64,000 nt of DNA from assembly GCA_018524725.1 (NCBI GenBank), contig JAEUWP010000632.1:1-64000 (forward strand), in the 5' to 3' direction. Made by a program: the position numbers and the translations under genes. Source of the DNA: Podaxis mareebaensis (Eukaryota; Basidiomycota; Agaricomycetes; Agaricales; Agaricaceae). Position 1 is the first letter of the stretch. Each line of letters begins with the position of its first letter. This document shows positions 1 through 11,929 of the stretch, one piece after another. Below the pieces are notes generated by a model. That model searched no databases, was not told the origin of the DNA, and saw nothing but the letters and a program-made list of their open reading frames with translations.

Positions 1-1386
1 AGCAGTAGGCGTGAAACTTGGTGTCCACTAATATACTTTGCACTTAAACAAGTGCATTTCGTCACTTCCTTCAACACGCGATGCTCACGGAAATGAAGCA
101 CAGCACGAAGTTCGTTGCATATAGTTTTGAACCCACTTTCCGAGAACCTAAGTTGGTTGCTGAGGTGAACTGCACCCCAAAACAATGTCGGATGGAAGGA
201 ATAAAGGAACATCGTAGCGAGGAGTAGTTGAACAGAGGGAATCATTTCAGTAGGAATGCGTTGTAGAATGAGCATATAGAATGCGTCCAGCTCCGCAAAA
301 GGTGACTTTGGCCCCACTTGGGCGCTACCGGAGATGACAGCGAGAACTGCGTTCAGCTGCTCCACAGGTCCCAGCGGGCCGCGACGATTGACATACCGAA
401 GGACCGTCGCTGGGTGTACGAAGAGTCCGGCTGCTGCTTCTATAAGCGCCTCTACATCCTTATCGGAAGGCCACGGAGGTGACATTTTAAGGTTGCGACG
501 TCGAAGAATATTCTCGAACCCACTTCTGAGATAGAGTTCGATTTCCTTGTCGACCGCGCGGGAGATCGGGAGTATTGTGAAGTGGCAAAGAGGAGCAATA
601 TCGGGCCTGGTAAATGTGGCCTCGATATGGCTCTCTTCCCTGCTGAAGAATGCCCAGCAAAAGGGGGTCGAGCGTTCCCGAACTGAGGCAGCAATAATCT
701 CGATGATCTCGCACTGTGCATCTTTGTCACTGCACTCGTCGAGTCCGTCGATGAAGATGGCCCTCTTTTCAATCCCCTTGCCGTCGGCCATCAGCCCCTG
801 TATCGGTTCTGCGATCAGAGCTTTGAATTGCCAAACCATTGCCTTTTCGACGAGTGTTTTATCTTCACAGATCCTCCGGTTAAGGAGATGGCGGTAGTCG
901 GGAAATTCTGTGGAGAGCTGGTATGCGATAGTGTTGAAGAAGTGCGTGTGGTCATCTCGTCCGTTAATGGAGAAGAAAAAGGCGGCCCCAAGTCGTCCGA
1001 GGTCCTTGAGTTTCTCCGCGCAGGTTTGAGCTACAGCTGTCTTCCCAACCCCGGCTGGCCCCTTCATCCAATACATTGGCAAGGGATCGCGGTCGAGGGA
1101 AGGAACAGCCCAGTGGGTGATGTCTTCCACATACTGCTCGCGGGTTCCAGGAAAACACGTAGGAGGCGGATGTCGAACGGAGGAGTCATGTGCGGCCCCT
1201 GGAATCGATACCTGAAGCAGGATGTCGATGCCTCGGGAGAATTATCAGGTCCGAATAAATAAAGTTGCGTGACCAATGGAACCTACCACTCGGCCCACCC
1301 GAGATGTTGTATTGGACGGCAATGTTCTCGTCTGTGAACTGAGCCTGGTGAATTATTACATTTTGAGCGCCGGGAAGGGTAGGCAT
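1..1386 (-). CDS. NACHT-domain STAND NTPase, C-terminus cut by window edge
   Basis: A signalling-type P-loop NTPase of the NACHT/STAND class, which Agaricomycetes carry in large families (fungal NLR-like proteins). Read on the minus strand, the Walker A motif GPAGVGKT lies near 1035-1060, preceded by PMYWMK. The Walker B/NACHT motif IFIDGLDECS lies near 735-765. A later helical stretch includes ELYLRSGFENILRRRNLK (about 485-540) and WGAVHLSNQLRFSESGF (about 125-180), and the frame is still open at base 1. The start is taken at MPTLPGAQNV (ATG 1386-1384), in the style of the short N-terminal exon of this family. An intron of roughly 80 bases (GTGGGC...AG, about 1230-1310) joins it to the linker that ends in PPTCFPGTR. 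The C-terminal repeats and any effector domain lie outside the window. The family is certain; start and ligand are not. Confidence 0.85.
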
Positions 1387-1694
1387 TGTAGTGGGAGGTC
1401 GGGGGTGAGCCAGAGCAGCTGCGGGGAGCACATTTGGAGTCCAAGCACAACAGCTTCAACCAGCTTCTATCAGTAACGTGCATTAGGGGTGTTCAGTGTA
1501 GAGCTAAAGTGTAAATTAAGCTAAAAATAGTAGAACGATCTGGTCTGGTCATGATTACATAAGAACTAATAAACGAAACCAATGAGTCTTCACTACAACC
1601 GCCTTGATACCCTTACTCACAGTTGGAGACTGTAAGATTCTTCCTCAGTTACTCATCTATCTCGTGCACTTTCTTCTGGTCCCTTGATAACTCC

Positions 1695-4298
1695 ATGCCA
1701 AGTGCTAAACAGAAAGACGCCCAGGATACTAGACGCGCGAAACATGACGCGGGCAAAACCCTCGATCATTTTTTCTCCAAAAACCCAGATTCTACACCCA
1801 ATAAACTGCTTAGGGGTCCAGGAAATTATCAGTCGAAGGGAAATACGGCATTCAAACCTGGGACCAACAAAGGGCCGGCGCGAAGGGATTCGGAAATCAT
1901 CATAATTGAGTCAGACGATGAACCAGAAGTTCCAGTAACGCTGGTAGGATGCAAGAAACGGAGGTATAGTGAAGACTCAGACATAGAAATTGTAGAGGCG
2001 AGCTCCTTCTCTGCGAAACGCGCATCTGCAGCAAGATTCTCGGTCGAGAGACAGACTGTATCCAACTCTAATGGTGTGGTCCGTGGGGACACCACCTCGA
2101 CTTACACTTTTGGAAGACCTTCTCTATTATCCAACAATGTCCTAAATTCCAGGCAAACCGTTTCCTTGGATTTTGGCGGTGCTGGGAGTTTGCTCAGTTC
2201 CACTGCTCAAGATGGTGCCACAACCTCTAATTTCACACTTGCCCGGCATTCCTTCACAGTCGGGGAAGGGACCTTGGCGGAGAGTAACTCCAAGTGTGAT
2301 ACGCTCAGGGAGGAGACAATACAAGTCGATGTAGACCTCTCAGAGGATGCTCCGGAGGAATGGTTAATGGGAGACGACGAGATGGGCAATACCTACCGAA
2401 AGGAGGAAGACGACGATGAAATCGAGTTCGTAGAGGACACCCTCCTAGAAGTCGGAAGTTGCGAACCAACTATCGATTGCTGCCCCTGCTGCAAACGGAA
2501 ATTGCAAGGCTTACGGCCATCCGTTCGTCTCCATTCAAATATGATTTGTTTCTCCCAGTTCACAAATTAAATAGGTAGCCCAGGCCCACATCAGCGACTG
2601 CCTGGATTCTGAGAAAGAAGACAAGCTTCCTCGACCAGCATATGCGGGTGAAATATTAGGTTCCAACAAATGCGGCGCGAAACCCGTTGCTGGCAGCAAC
2701 GCATTTTCAGTCCTCATGTCCTCCCACAAAGAGAACGAAGCGTGGAAAGAAGCAACAGCGGCCGAAGACAAGTCGTTCCGTCCCCTGAAAGCCAATGGCG
2801 GTCGGAGAAAAGCACCATTCTACAAAGTCCTGCAAGGCATGCCCATTGCCGTTGACGCATTCCGATACGGTGCCATCCCAGGTGTCACTGCTTACTTCCT
2901 CTCGTCGGTACACATTCTTTAAACAAGTCGCAATCTTACATCGGCTTAACAGACACGCACACTCGGACCATTACACAAACCTCTCTTCAAGCTGGAAAGC
3001 CGGCCCCATCTACTGCTCTCAAGGCACCGCAAACCTGATAATTCATATGCTCTCCGTGGACAAGGAATGGGTCCGACCACTACCTATGAACGAGCCCACA
3101 ATCATTCCAAATACAAACGGCGTACAAGTAACACTTATCGAGGCCAACCACTGCCCAGGCTCTTGTCTCTTTCTCTTTGAGGGCAGACAAACCGTAAACG
3201 CTGGTGATAGCGCTTTTCGCTCTCCATTTGTCGGGTCACCGAGGGTCTTTCGATATCTGCATTGCGGCGATTTTCGTGCATCACCGAGGCACGTTATGCA
3301 TCCCGCCGTAAGGGGAAAGCACATCGACCATGTATATCTGGATACAACATATCTTGACCCGAAGGTAAGATCCTGTTTCATGTGTGGATAACGTGCTCAG
3401 GGCATCACATCTTTGACAGTACACTTTCCCGCCTCAACAACTCGTCGTGTCTGCCTGTGCCGAGCTCTGCCGTCGTCTCATCACAGGAGAACCCACGACC
3501 TCAAACAAGACGATGAAATCGTGGCTCCCCTCCCTACCTTCCATCAAAACAGAGTCAGAGAAGAAAGGCAGAACCCTCATAGTCGTCGGGTATTTGCTTC
3601 GTCTCTAAGCACCCATTCCATTTAATGGACGCCTTATTAATAGGACGTATTCAATCGGTAAAGAACGCGTAGTGAAGGCAATTGCCCAGGCGCTGGATAG
3701 CAAAGTCTATTGTGATGCTCGCAAGGCTGCAATTCTCCGTTGCGAAGGCGACACTGAGCTTGAAGCGCTTCTCACATCCAACCCATTAGGTGCCACTGTG
3801 CACCTGGTACCACTCGGAACTGTTGCAACAGACAGGCTAAAGATATATATGGACCGCTTCAAGGGCGTTTTCAACAAGGTTATTGGCTTTCGGCCAACGG
3901 GTTGGACGTGGGTGATACACCTACTTCTGAATGTTCAGCTTCGCTCACATACGACACACAGATATTCACAACCAGCCGGAACGAACCAGATGCCGAGTAT
4001 AGCAAGCATCCTTGCTCGAACGTCACAGAAAGGCCTCACTTATGCCGACCTCCAACAATCACCCAAATCAACACCATCCATCCAAGTTTATGGCGTTCCT
4101 TACTCAGAACACTCCTCATTCTATGAACTAACATGTTTTGCAATGTCTTTCAACTGGACCAAAATGATCGCGACAGTCAACGTAGGCAGCGAGAGCTCAA
4201 GAGGAAAAATGGCAAAATGGGTAGAGAGATGGGAAGCAGAGAGAAAGAAACGCGGTGTTGGTATTGTAGTGACCCCACGCCATGAGGACTACTGGTAG
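1695..4298 (+). CDS. PSO2: DNA cross-link repair nuclease PSO2/SNM1 (metallo-beta-lactamase/beta-CASP)
   Basis: A 5'-exonuclease of the SNM1/PSO2 family that processes interstrand DNA cross-links in the nucleus. The N-terminus has KTLDHFFSK, which resembles a PCNA-binding PIP box. About residue 265 begins a UBZ4-like zinc finger (CPCC ... then H-I-S-D-C after an intron at about 2528-2577). The metallo-beta-lactamase signature HAHSDHY is made by joining exons across an intron at 2904-2952. The beta-CASP part has EANHCPGSC, GDFRASPRH, LDTTYLDPK, GTYSIGKERV (again across an intron, about 3590-3643), GFRPTGWTW and VPYSEHSSF. It ends at TVNVGS...HEDYW, close to the usual C-terminus. Start chosen at MPSAKQ (1695); an in-frame ATG at 1623 would add 24 mostly hydrophobic residues and is less likely. 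At least four introns. It is divergent from the NACHT gene, with about 300 bases between them. Confidence 0.92.
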
Positions 4299-4442
4299 TC
4301 GTACAGGGATGGCATTTGTAGCATACGTCGAGGCATATTCGGATGTACCATGTATTGCATGTGCGATTTTACGTGGGGATTAAGCATACAAGACATAGCG
4401 TGGACAAAGATAGAAAACCGAGGAAGGTACTCGGCAATCCAT

Positions 4443-5589
4443 CTACTGCTCAAGGGCACGCTTCCTCCTGATATCTCTCTCCTCGGAAATGGTAAGCTTA
4501 AGACCCTTGCCCTTAGGCAGCGACACCCAGGGCTTGATACCCTCACCGATAACGAAAATGTTGGAAATGCTGGTCCGACGTTAGAAGAATAAGGCCATGG
4601 AATACAACTAGCACCTACCGAGTAGCGAAGGTCCTGTCCAAGGAATCCTTGACGTGCACAATATCGAAACCACCAACGTGCTTTTCACGGTGTGTGATGA
4701 CACCAGCACGGCCCATGTTACGACCACCAGTGATCATGACAATGTTACCGGTATCGAACTTGACAAAGTCGGTGATCTTGCCCTGCTCAATGTCAAACTT
4801 GACAGTGTCGTTGACCCTGATAAGAGGATCGGGATAACGGATTGTTCGGCCGTCGTGGGTGACAATGTGGGGGACACCACGGGCACCAAGAGCGACCTTG
4901 CGAACCTTGAGGAGTTTGTAGGTGGCCTCTTCGGGGGTGATGCGGTGGATGGTGAAACGACCCTTGACGTCGTAGAGGAGACGGAAGTGCTCGCCAGACT
5001 TCTCAATGGAAATGACATCTGAAAATCCCCCAAAAATGAAATCAGCTTTCCGGCCTCTCCTGGTGCAAATTTCCGCGGAAAGAGATGCTAACCCATGAAA
5101 CCAGCGGGATAGGTGGGATCGGTGCGGACTTTGCCATCAATTTTGATCAGGCGTTGCTTGACGATAGCAGTAACTTCACGGCCAGTCAAGGCATATTTTA
5201 GCCTGTTGCGGAGGAAGACGGTGAGGGGGAGGGATTCGCGGAGCTTGTGGGGACCAGGGGAAGGACGGGGAGCCTAGAAATCCAACACAACTCGTAAGCC
5301 CAAATTTTGCAGATATATCCCATCGCGCCTGCGTACGTAGGTTCCGCTCAACTTGTCCAACATCCATGACGAAGGTGCGTTCAGACGCTTCAAGTGCTTT
5401 TTGGGGCCCCGAGCCTAAGATAAGGAGAAGTATCAGTAATCTGTTGTACGGATGAGATCCCGCAATTTGGCCTATTCCAGAGGGTTATCCAAAGGGTTCG
5501 ATGTGCATCCAGCGAATCTGAGCAGCGTTCCGGCTCACAGAGGCATGGAGGACCCCTGGAATAGCATGAAGGGCGGATATACTGACCAT
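4443..5589 (-). CDS. RPS4: 40S ribosomal protein eS4
   Basis: A structural protein of the small ribosomal subunit. The translated exons read [20 protein letters not shown], then [73 protein letters not shown] and [15 protein letters not shown], ending in KRALEQ and a TAG at 4443-4445. This is the full eS4 plan (S4 RNA-binding, KOW-type and C-terminal parts). Introns seen on the minus strand are 5415-5586, 5274-5336, 5019-5092 and 4570-4618. The start codon stands alone: ATG at 5589-5587 is followed at once by a GTCAGT donor, and the next exon begins with Ala-Arg-Gly. This arrangement is common in ribosomal-protein genes of basidiomycetes. Confidence 0.95.
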
Positions 5590-6075
5590 GATGTGCTTGC
5601 GAGTGCTTGAGGAGTCTTGAGGATGTCGGTGTGCCCGTTGGCGAGTGCGTTTTGCGAGACGTCCTTAGCACTGCGTGCGAAAGTGTGACATGACACCAGC
5701 GTTACCTTTATCAAAACCAGTGTCACTCCCGTTCAGTGTAAGGCACATCTTTTCTCATCCATGAAGTATTCGCCATTAAACATTTTCTATATTAAAACTC
5801 TACGAACATTGCACAGGGAAGAACGAAATATGTCCATGCAAAGACGTAACCAAAGGAATCCTTGTAACATAACATAAAATGATAGCACAAACAGTCCCAA
5901 CATTATCCAGTGGTGCATCTTATATGTGATTTATTAATGGTATGTGAACCTACCGACCAAGGGGCACTGTATACGCACTCGAACATTCAATATTCCGGCT
6001 GCGGGACACGCTCTCATATGTGGGCTGATAACGAAGAGCTCTTTTTGGGCAAAGAAAGGTCGTGGTAGTTGAGAG
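5590..6075. other. Intergenic: eS4 promoter and transporter 3' region
   Basis: Upstream sequence of eS4 together with the 3' flank of the transporter gene, both genes being on the minus strand. No further coding region, RNA gene or repeat was seen. The open frames here have no recognisable similarity and no supporting splice structure. Confidence 0.5.
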
Positions 6076-7825
6076 CTATGCCATGACAGGAGCCGCGTGT
6101 TGTCCCAAGTCATGTGCTTGCAAGAACGTATCTGGTAGTGGTATCGTATGTGACGTCGGAGAATCCAAAGAGGGAGGAGGGGAAGGATAGGAATCGACAG
6201 GAGATACGATGCGAAGAGATATAGACTCCTTCTTGGGCGGGGGTTTGGTCGCCTGGGTACTGAGGGACACATGACGATTGAAACCAGATGTCGGGGAAAT
6301 CGGCGCGGGCCTATGATGTTGTTGACCTGCATGATGTACGGTTGTTCCTGAGGTAAGAATCGACATTCCCCTCGGCCTGGCATACGCCGACCCATTTAGT
6401 ATGCCGGTTACAGTCGGAGGATTAACCGGTTGCACGAAAGATGACACGTATTCATTTGACGGTGTTTCTATGCCCGAAAACAAACGCGACTCCGACTTGG
6501 TAGTCGGCAGCATCAAATCCCGCGCAGCCTGGACCCTGGTCATCTTCTTCTCGCCTTTCTCCACGTCGCCCTTGGCATTGTTGTACATGTAAAGACCAGT
6601 GAAGGTCAAAACGATACCGATCGCCTGGACAGGATGGACGGTCTGGTTGAACCACACAATTGCAATGCAGATGACAGCCACCCGTTTGATAAGGGAGGCA
6701 ATAGAATAGGTGACGGGGGAGGTAGATGAAAGAATGATGAAGGCGATAATGTTCTGCGCAAAGTGCACCGTTCCGTTCATAAAAAAGTAGTACACTACCG
6801 AGTGCGGGGCTGCATGTCCCTGCTTTGGGTGGGATATATGGTTGGGGTTCGCCTGAGCAGCCAACAGAAGAGGAAGATCATAATAAACCCAGAGCGGGAT
6901 CATAAGCAGGAAAGCCATGCCCGACGAGTAGAGGAGGAGGTTCAGCTTGTCCAGTTTATGAGAGCTTCCCGAATAACCGCTCGAGTTGGATGGCATAATC
7001 TTCTTGAAAAAGATATTGGAACTGACGAAGACGAGGGCCGAACCAAAGGCGCAGATCAAACCGATGAAATCCGAAGCAGAGACGTCGAATGAACAAGCAA
7101 GCATGACGCCGAGGGTCAGCGGAAGTAGGGAAATGTACGTTTTGCTCGAGTAGCTAACGCCAAAAAGGAGAGCATAGGCGGCAACGGTGAATAGGGGCGA
7201 GAGCGCCTGGACCAAAACTTAGAACATGTCTGCAGAAGGCGAGAATAAAACCAACCTTGATGGTATGCACTGTGCTCACAGGTATCCTTGATATGGCCAT
7301 GCTGGAAAACATGTGTCCTCCGACCTGGAACATACCCATAGGAAGGGTACTTTGTACGATCGCCTTGGTTGGCATGCGCAACCTCGAGAACCGGATGAGT
7401 GGGGTCATGAAAAGGAGACAGTATACGGCGATAAAGCCGAACTGAATGAAGGTCAGGGTGATGGGGTAGCGGAATTGGTTGAGGATTGCTTTGCCAGTGT
7501 TAGAGGAGAGCGCCGAAGTCATGTACCATAAGCCGCAGAGTAGGACGAATATGGGGGTGGAGAATGAAGAGTCCCGCGTCGATAACGGCTTTGGACCGGC
7601 TATGGTGGATTTGTTCGCCCGCGCCTGCCAATACTGGCTTGCGAGACGACGCACGTTCGTGAGTGCGGCCTGCGCACTGGCAACAAACTGGTAAAGGAGC
7701 GACCGCCGCTTGGTGCTCCAGCCGTTGGGCAATGGTATGCCATTAGAGCTCATAGCTCGCGCGGGGTCATTCCAATGTGGTTTTTCATGATGGTGTGAGG
7801 CATAACCGTTGGAGGAATGGTACAT
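6076..7825 (-). CDS. SLY41-like triose-phosphate/nucleotide-sugar transporter family membrane protein
   Basis: A polytopic membrane carrier of the drug/metabolite (TPT/SLC35) superfamily, closest in character to yeast Sly41, an ER/Golgi protein. Exon 1 contains a hydrophilic N-terminus and then hydrophobic segments including FVLLCGLWYMTSALSSNTGK and TLTFIQFGFIAVYCLLFMTP, and ends in STVHTIK. A 49-base intron (7207-7255) leads directly to ALSPLFTVAAYALLFGV. Conserved features include GVSYSSKTYISLLPLTLGV, SNIFFKKIMPS, VHFAQNIIAFIILS, PVTYSIASLIKRVAVI and GIVLTFTGLYMYNNAK. About 130 polar residues rich in Ser, Pro and Thr follow the last membrane segment. A start at 7825 gives 24 more residues than the ATG at 7753 (MSSNGIPLPNG); I cannot decide between them. 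The substrate is unknown. Confidence 0.87.
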
Positions 7826-8391
7826 ATCGTTGTTGACGATAAGGAAGAGGTTGAGGGATTAGAAAGGGGAGATAAATAGGAGCATACAGAGTCAACAGAA
7901 CGTAGGGACAGTCGCCAGAAGCCTCTGCGTCTTGAGTGGCCTGCGCTGATACCAGAGGCAGTGGGTGGTGGTAATAGCGGTGTTGGGCAGTTCCTTGACA
8001 AACCTTCGTCTCTCTCGGCATTTGTCACGGTCACATCACTGCAAGATATGCCAGAATCCGTCACACCTGTCGAGAATCATCAATCTCAGATTCCATGAAA
8101 CAATTACTTGGCTCGGACAACAACAACGCTTGTATTCGCTATGGTTAGTCCCCTCCACCAGAATACGGACAGAATAATACCCTCTGACTCTCTTGTGCAC
8201 CATCTAGTTGGCATGCATCGTTCCTTGGCAACGGGTGGAGCATTTGGTTACACGTCCGAAGGGAATTCCAGGAAATTCCTTGTGTGAAAAACGCCCCTGT
8301 GTATCTTATCAGATAATGCCTCGATATATGGGGTAGGACCATCACTCTGTTCCCCAACCTTTGGATCCGACCATCTCACTACCTCGACGTA
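7826..8391. promoter_or_regulatory. Divergent intergenic region between transporter and SFH5
   Basis: About 560 bases between two genes transcribed away from each other, so both promoters must lie here. An open minus-strand frame from about 8064 could be an extra 5' exon of the transporter, but I found no splice pair that joins it in frame. Nothing else was recognised. Confidence 0.4.
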
Positions 8392-9701
8392 ATGAACACA
8401 TCAGAGCCTGTTGCACCTGCTGCTACTAGCACTCAGCCAGCATCTACGGAACCAGTACCTACACCTGCCGCTGCACCTGCGCCAACGACTACTGAAGCCC
8501 CAACCACCACTACGACAGCAGAAGCACCACAACCCGCCGCTGTTCCCTCGCTCCCAACTGAAACAGCTGCACCAGTCTCTACTGAGAAACAATTGGATGG
8601 ACCGGAACCTCAGAACCCCCTCACTGAAAGATTCACGACGCAAGAATGGACTGCTCTTAAGGAATTCAGGGTGCGCCAGTCCCGTCCTTCATGAACGATT
8701 TGCTAACTCATTCATCGACTAACCATACAGTCTCTTCTCCCTGAAATCCTTGCCGACGCATTCCCAGATGATCCCAAAGCCAAGGAAACGCCAATCACTC
8801 TCTGGGGTGTGAAGATTGATCCCGCGAATCCTCGCAACGCCAAAGTCAGTGTCGTGTTAATGAAGTTCCTTCGTGCGAGGTAACGTCATCGCACCATTCC
8901 TGCTAATAAACGCCGACAGCATTAACACGAGGATACAGGAACTTGAACATCCGCGATGCTCGAGATATGCTTCAGTCTACACTGCGTTGGAGGAAATCTT
9001 TCGACATTGAAGGTGCAATGCAACAGAAGTTCCCTGAGGGTCTATTCGACGCGATGGGCCATGTCTATGGCAAGGACAAAGAAGGACGCCCAGTAATGTA
9101 TAACATCTACGGGGGCAATAAGGATCTCAAGGCAGTATTTTCCGATGTCCAACTATTCCTCCGGTCAGCGTGCTGTGGCAACGTGTTTATTGTCTGCATT
9201 CTGATCGGCTGTTTTAGCTGGCGAGTCGCTCTCCATGAACGCATGATGCAAGACCTAGATTTTGAAACCGTCGACCAAACCCTTCAAGTCCATGGTACGC
9301 CAACAACTTGTGGTCAGTTTCCCTCACTTCGGCTCATCGTATATTGTAGACTATGAGGGAGTAAGCATCACTTCTCGCGATGCCAACTCCAAGAATGCTG
9401 CGCAAGAAGCTACCAACATCTTCTCGAGCCACTACCCCGAGCTTCTCGTTAGTACAATTAGTGATTCCTCCTGTCAATACTCCACTGATTAAACGTGTTG
9501 TAGTATAAAAAGTTCTTCATCAATGTGCCGACGCTACTCAACTGGATATTCTGGGCCTTCAAGCCTCTCATTCCTGCCGCTACTCTCGCGAAGATGTCCG
9601 TTGTTGGTACTGGCACTCATACCATCCACAAGGCTTTAAGTCCGTATATCGATGACAAGCAACTCCCTAAACGATATGGTGGCCAAGCGGATGGGTTCTA
9701 G
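8392..9701 (+). CDS. SFH5: Sec14-like phosphatidylinositol transfer protein, SFH5 type
   Basis: A CRAL-TRIO lipid-transfer protein. In yeast, Sfh5 moves phosphatidylinositol between membranes and also binds haem. The first exon is an Ala/Pro/Thr-rich leader of about 85 residues, ending in LTERFTTQEWTALKEFR. After an intron come LLPEILADAFPDD and VVLMKFLRAR, then the CRAL-TRIO N domain (NIRDARDMLQSTLRWRKSF). The lipid-binding part follows: GHVYGKDKEGRPVMYNIYGG, WRVALHERMMQDLDF, DYEGVSITSRD, ATNIFSSHYPELL, then KKFFINVPTLLNWIFWAFKP and KMSVVGTGTHTIHK. It ends DKQLPKRYGGQADGF, TAG at 9699-9701. The KKFF-NVP-LLNW and LPKRYGG motifs are typical of the SFH5 group. About six introns are needed. The low-complexity leader is the least conserved part. 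Confidence 0.88.
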
Positions 9702-10053
9702 TTGCCTATGGAACGCACTTCATTTCTCTCAGTTTGCCTCCATACGAGCGTCAATTTAGACGGCCTTTCATGACTTGTAGACTATGGGTTTCTCTTGCGC
9801 CTGGATTGTTTCAGATCTTACGACTTGCTTATCACATTAATACCTGCTTTTTCATATACCGAATGTCGTTACTGCGAATATGATCGATGTCTTCCTATTG
9901 TTCTTAAACCTGTGGCATCACAACCGAACGCTGTTGAAGCTCCAAGGACGTCATAGCGGCGGCGAGTTTAATGCATTTTGGGTTCATAGCGCATACGAAC
10001 ATACATGATGACACGAGGAGAGGAATGCAAAATAAGAGGAGGATCCAGGGATT
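9702..10053. other. Convergent 3' intergenic region
   Basis: The 3' flanks of SFH5 (+) and eL43 (-) meet here. The sequence is AT-rich with no coding potential, structured RNA or repeat that I could recognise. Confidence 0.5.
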
Positions 10054-10624
10054 TTAAGCCTCGGTCAACTCGCGCAACCGACGGATCGTGCTGCGAGAAA
10101 GAAAAAGACAAATGATTAATCGTCCAATTTTTGACTATAGGTCGGGACGTACCTGCGCACGGTGGCAGCAGCAGTCGTTGTCACAGTCCATGCTCCGCCA
10201 GCAATAGTCTTCCTGCAGGCCTTGCAATGCCAGATACCGACAGCCGTCCTCTTCACCGAGTCCTATATTACCAAACACCGCACCAGGAGAAAAACACGAA
10301 CCAATCAGCAATGAAACACCACGACCGATTGCACGAGAAACACACCTTGCCGCAGAATGTACATGTGTACCTAGCATGCTGCGAAACTTCCATCTTCTTC
10401 ACCTGTTTCCTGAGAGAGGCACCGTAACGCTATTCCAGGCCAAGGAGAACCAGAGGGGAAGGGCGGAGGCTTCAATATGACATTCTGAAATGATTATCGG
10501 GATTGAAGGAGACGCACAGTGCCATACTTTCCGGTGATGCCGACTTTCTTGGTGCGTTTTGTCTACCAGGCCAAATATCAGTCAGTCAGCGTGCGTGGAA
10601 TTATAATGCAGAGGGACTGACCAT
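10054..10624 (-). CDS. RPL43: 60S ribosomal protein eL43 (L37A)
   Basis: A zinc-ribbon protein of the large ribosomal subunit. Joined exons read [80 protein letters not shown] and [12 protein letters not shown], giving the usual length of about 92 residues. The zinc ribbon is C-x2-C (CTFC) plus C-x2-C (CKAC). Five exons: the ATG (10624-10622) stands alone and is followed by a GTCAGT donor. Introns are 10563-10621, 10430-10517, 10263-10345 and 10091-10152. The stop TAA is at 10054-10056. It has the same start-codon/intron layout as eS4 a few kilobases away. Confidence 0.95.
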
Positions 10625-11929
10625 CTTGAGGCGGACGTGGAGGAGACTAGGATTTCTAAGGTCGGCGCGAGGCTTGGGCTGGGTGATTGTTAGTATTGGT
10701 AGCGTGGGCGAAATATTCGGCTTGTACCGGGATGCTGTATAGTTTTTGTCAGCCTCACGATATCTTCAGATTTGATGTTTCTTAATTCAGATCTAGCATT
10801 GTCGTGTCGCGTTTGCGGCCGACGATGAATTGTAACTTTGTGAGTCGACCTTTTGAGGTCTATTGGTGTACATTTATGTACGCTATGAGCGAAATGTGGT
10901 ATCCAGCGGTTGGGATGTGAGATCGTTAACTTTGTTTTTCGAGTTGGGATGTGTTTATCGTTGTGGACGTCTAGGTACATGTCCAGTTGGTTATCACGTC
11001 TGCTTTTCAGGATATCACGAATGCTTCTCCATAGTAAAGCTCTGTGCTATCACCCACAAAAGGAATCCAACTCAGATCTGAATGCCTCTGCTTCCAGGCT
11101 GACGGCTTACACACCTTCCTGTTCCAGTGGTGGTTCAATGTTCATTTGCTGTTCTTGTTCATAATCGGCTGTGCAATATTCCCTAGCCGATAAAGGCTGT
11201 ACTTGACATAGTAATGCCATATTCAAGTATTCGCATGAAACAGAGCCTAGGATGCATGCGGACAAGCCTCGCAGTTTTAGCGCTTTTACTAGGGCATCGT
11301 TGGGTATTGTGTGCTTTGTATGCGCGGGCAAATGTTCATCATTCACCAATGGTCATAAAATTTACTTGAGTAGAATTCGGTTCTGTAATTTTTGCAGAAT
11401 GTCACTGGTTCTAATCCCGTTGTGTCTGCTTGTCCGCTGCAGTGTGATAACGGGCTTGATTGACCCAGAGGTTGGTTGACGGATTACCCTTTTTTGCGGA
11501 GTTCATGAGTAAGGAGTTCTACTTTTGGTACCAGACTCGGGCCTCCGATTGTTGTGACCCGCAGGCTGAACTAGGTGCTCAGTTATCCTTGCTCGGGTGT
11601 GCTAATGATAGGGCCTCGGGTTAAATCTCAAAGTGCAGCATACTCCTACAAAAGAACCACCAGTCCGTCTGTATTAAATAGGTGTCTTTTCTACATTTCA
11701 GATTGTACAGGACTTTTCCAGAAGCAGCTATATTCATGCTGTCCCAGACGGTCCCTCCGAGGTCTTCATTGTCAATCCGGGTGTGTCTATTTTTGGGCCT
11801 CGGTCCGTTATGGCTATTTACATCTATTTGTTATCAGCTTCAAACTTGGCGAACGATGTCTTCTCTAAGTCAGTTAATACAAATACGGTCCCACCATCTA
11901 TATCCTATCCCTCCGAAATCCATAACACC
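10625..11929. promoter_or_regulatory. 1.3-kb divergent intergenic region between eL43 and PAF1
   Basis: Unusually long for this gene-dense stretch. It holds the promoters of eL43 (-) and PAF1 (+). Several short open frames occur (for example 11575-11868) but none shows splice structure, biased codon use or a recognisable motif, so I do not call a gene. I looked for tRNA-like cloverleaf signals and saw none. A non-coding transcript cannot be excluded. Confidence 0.4.
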
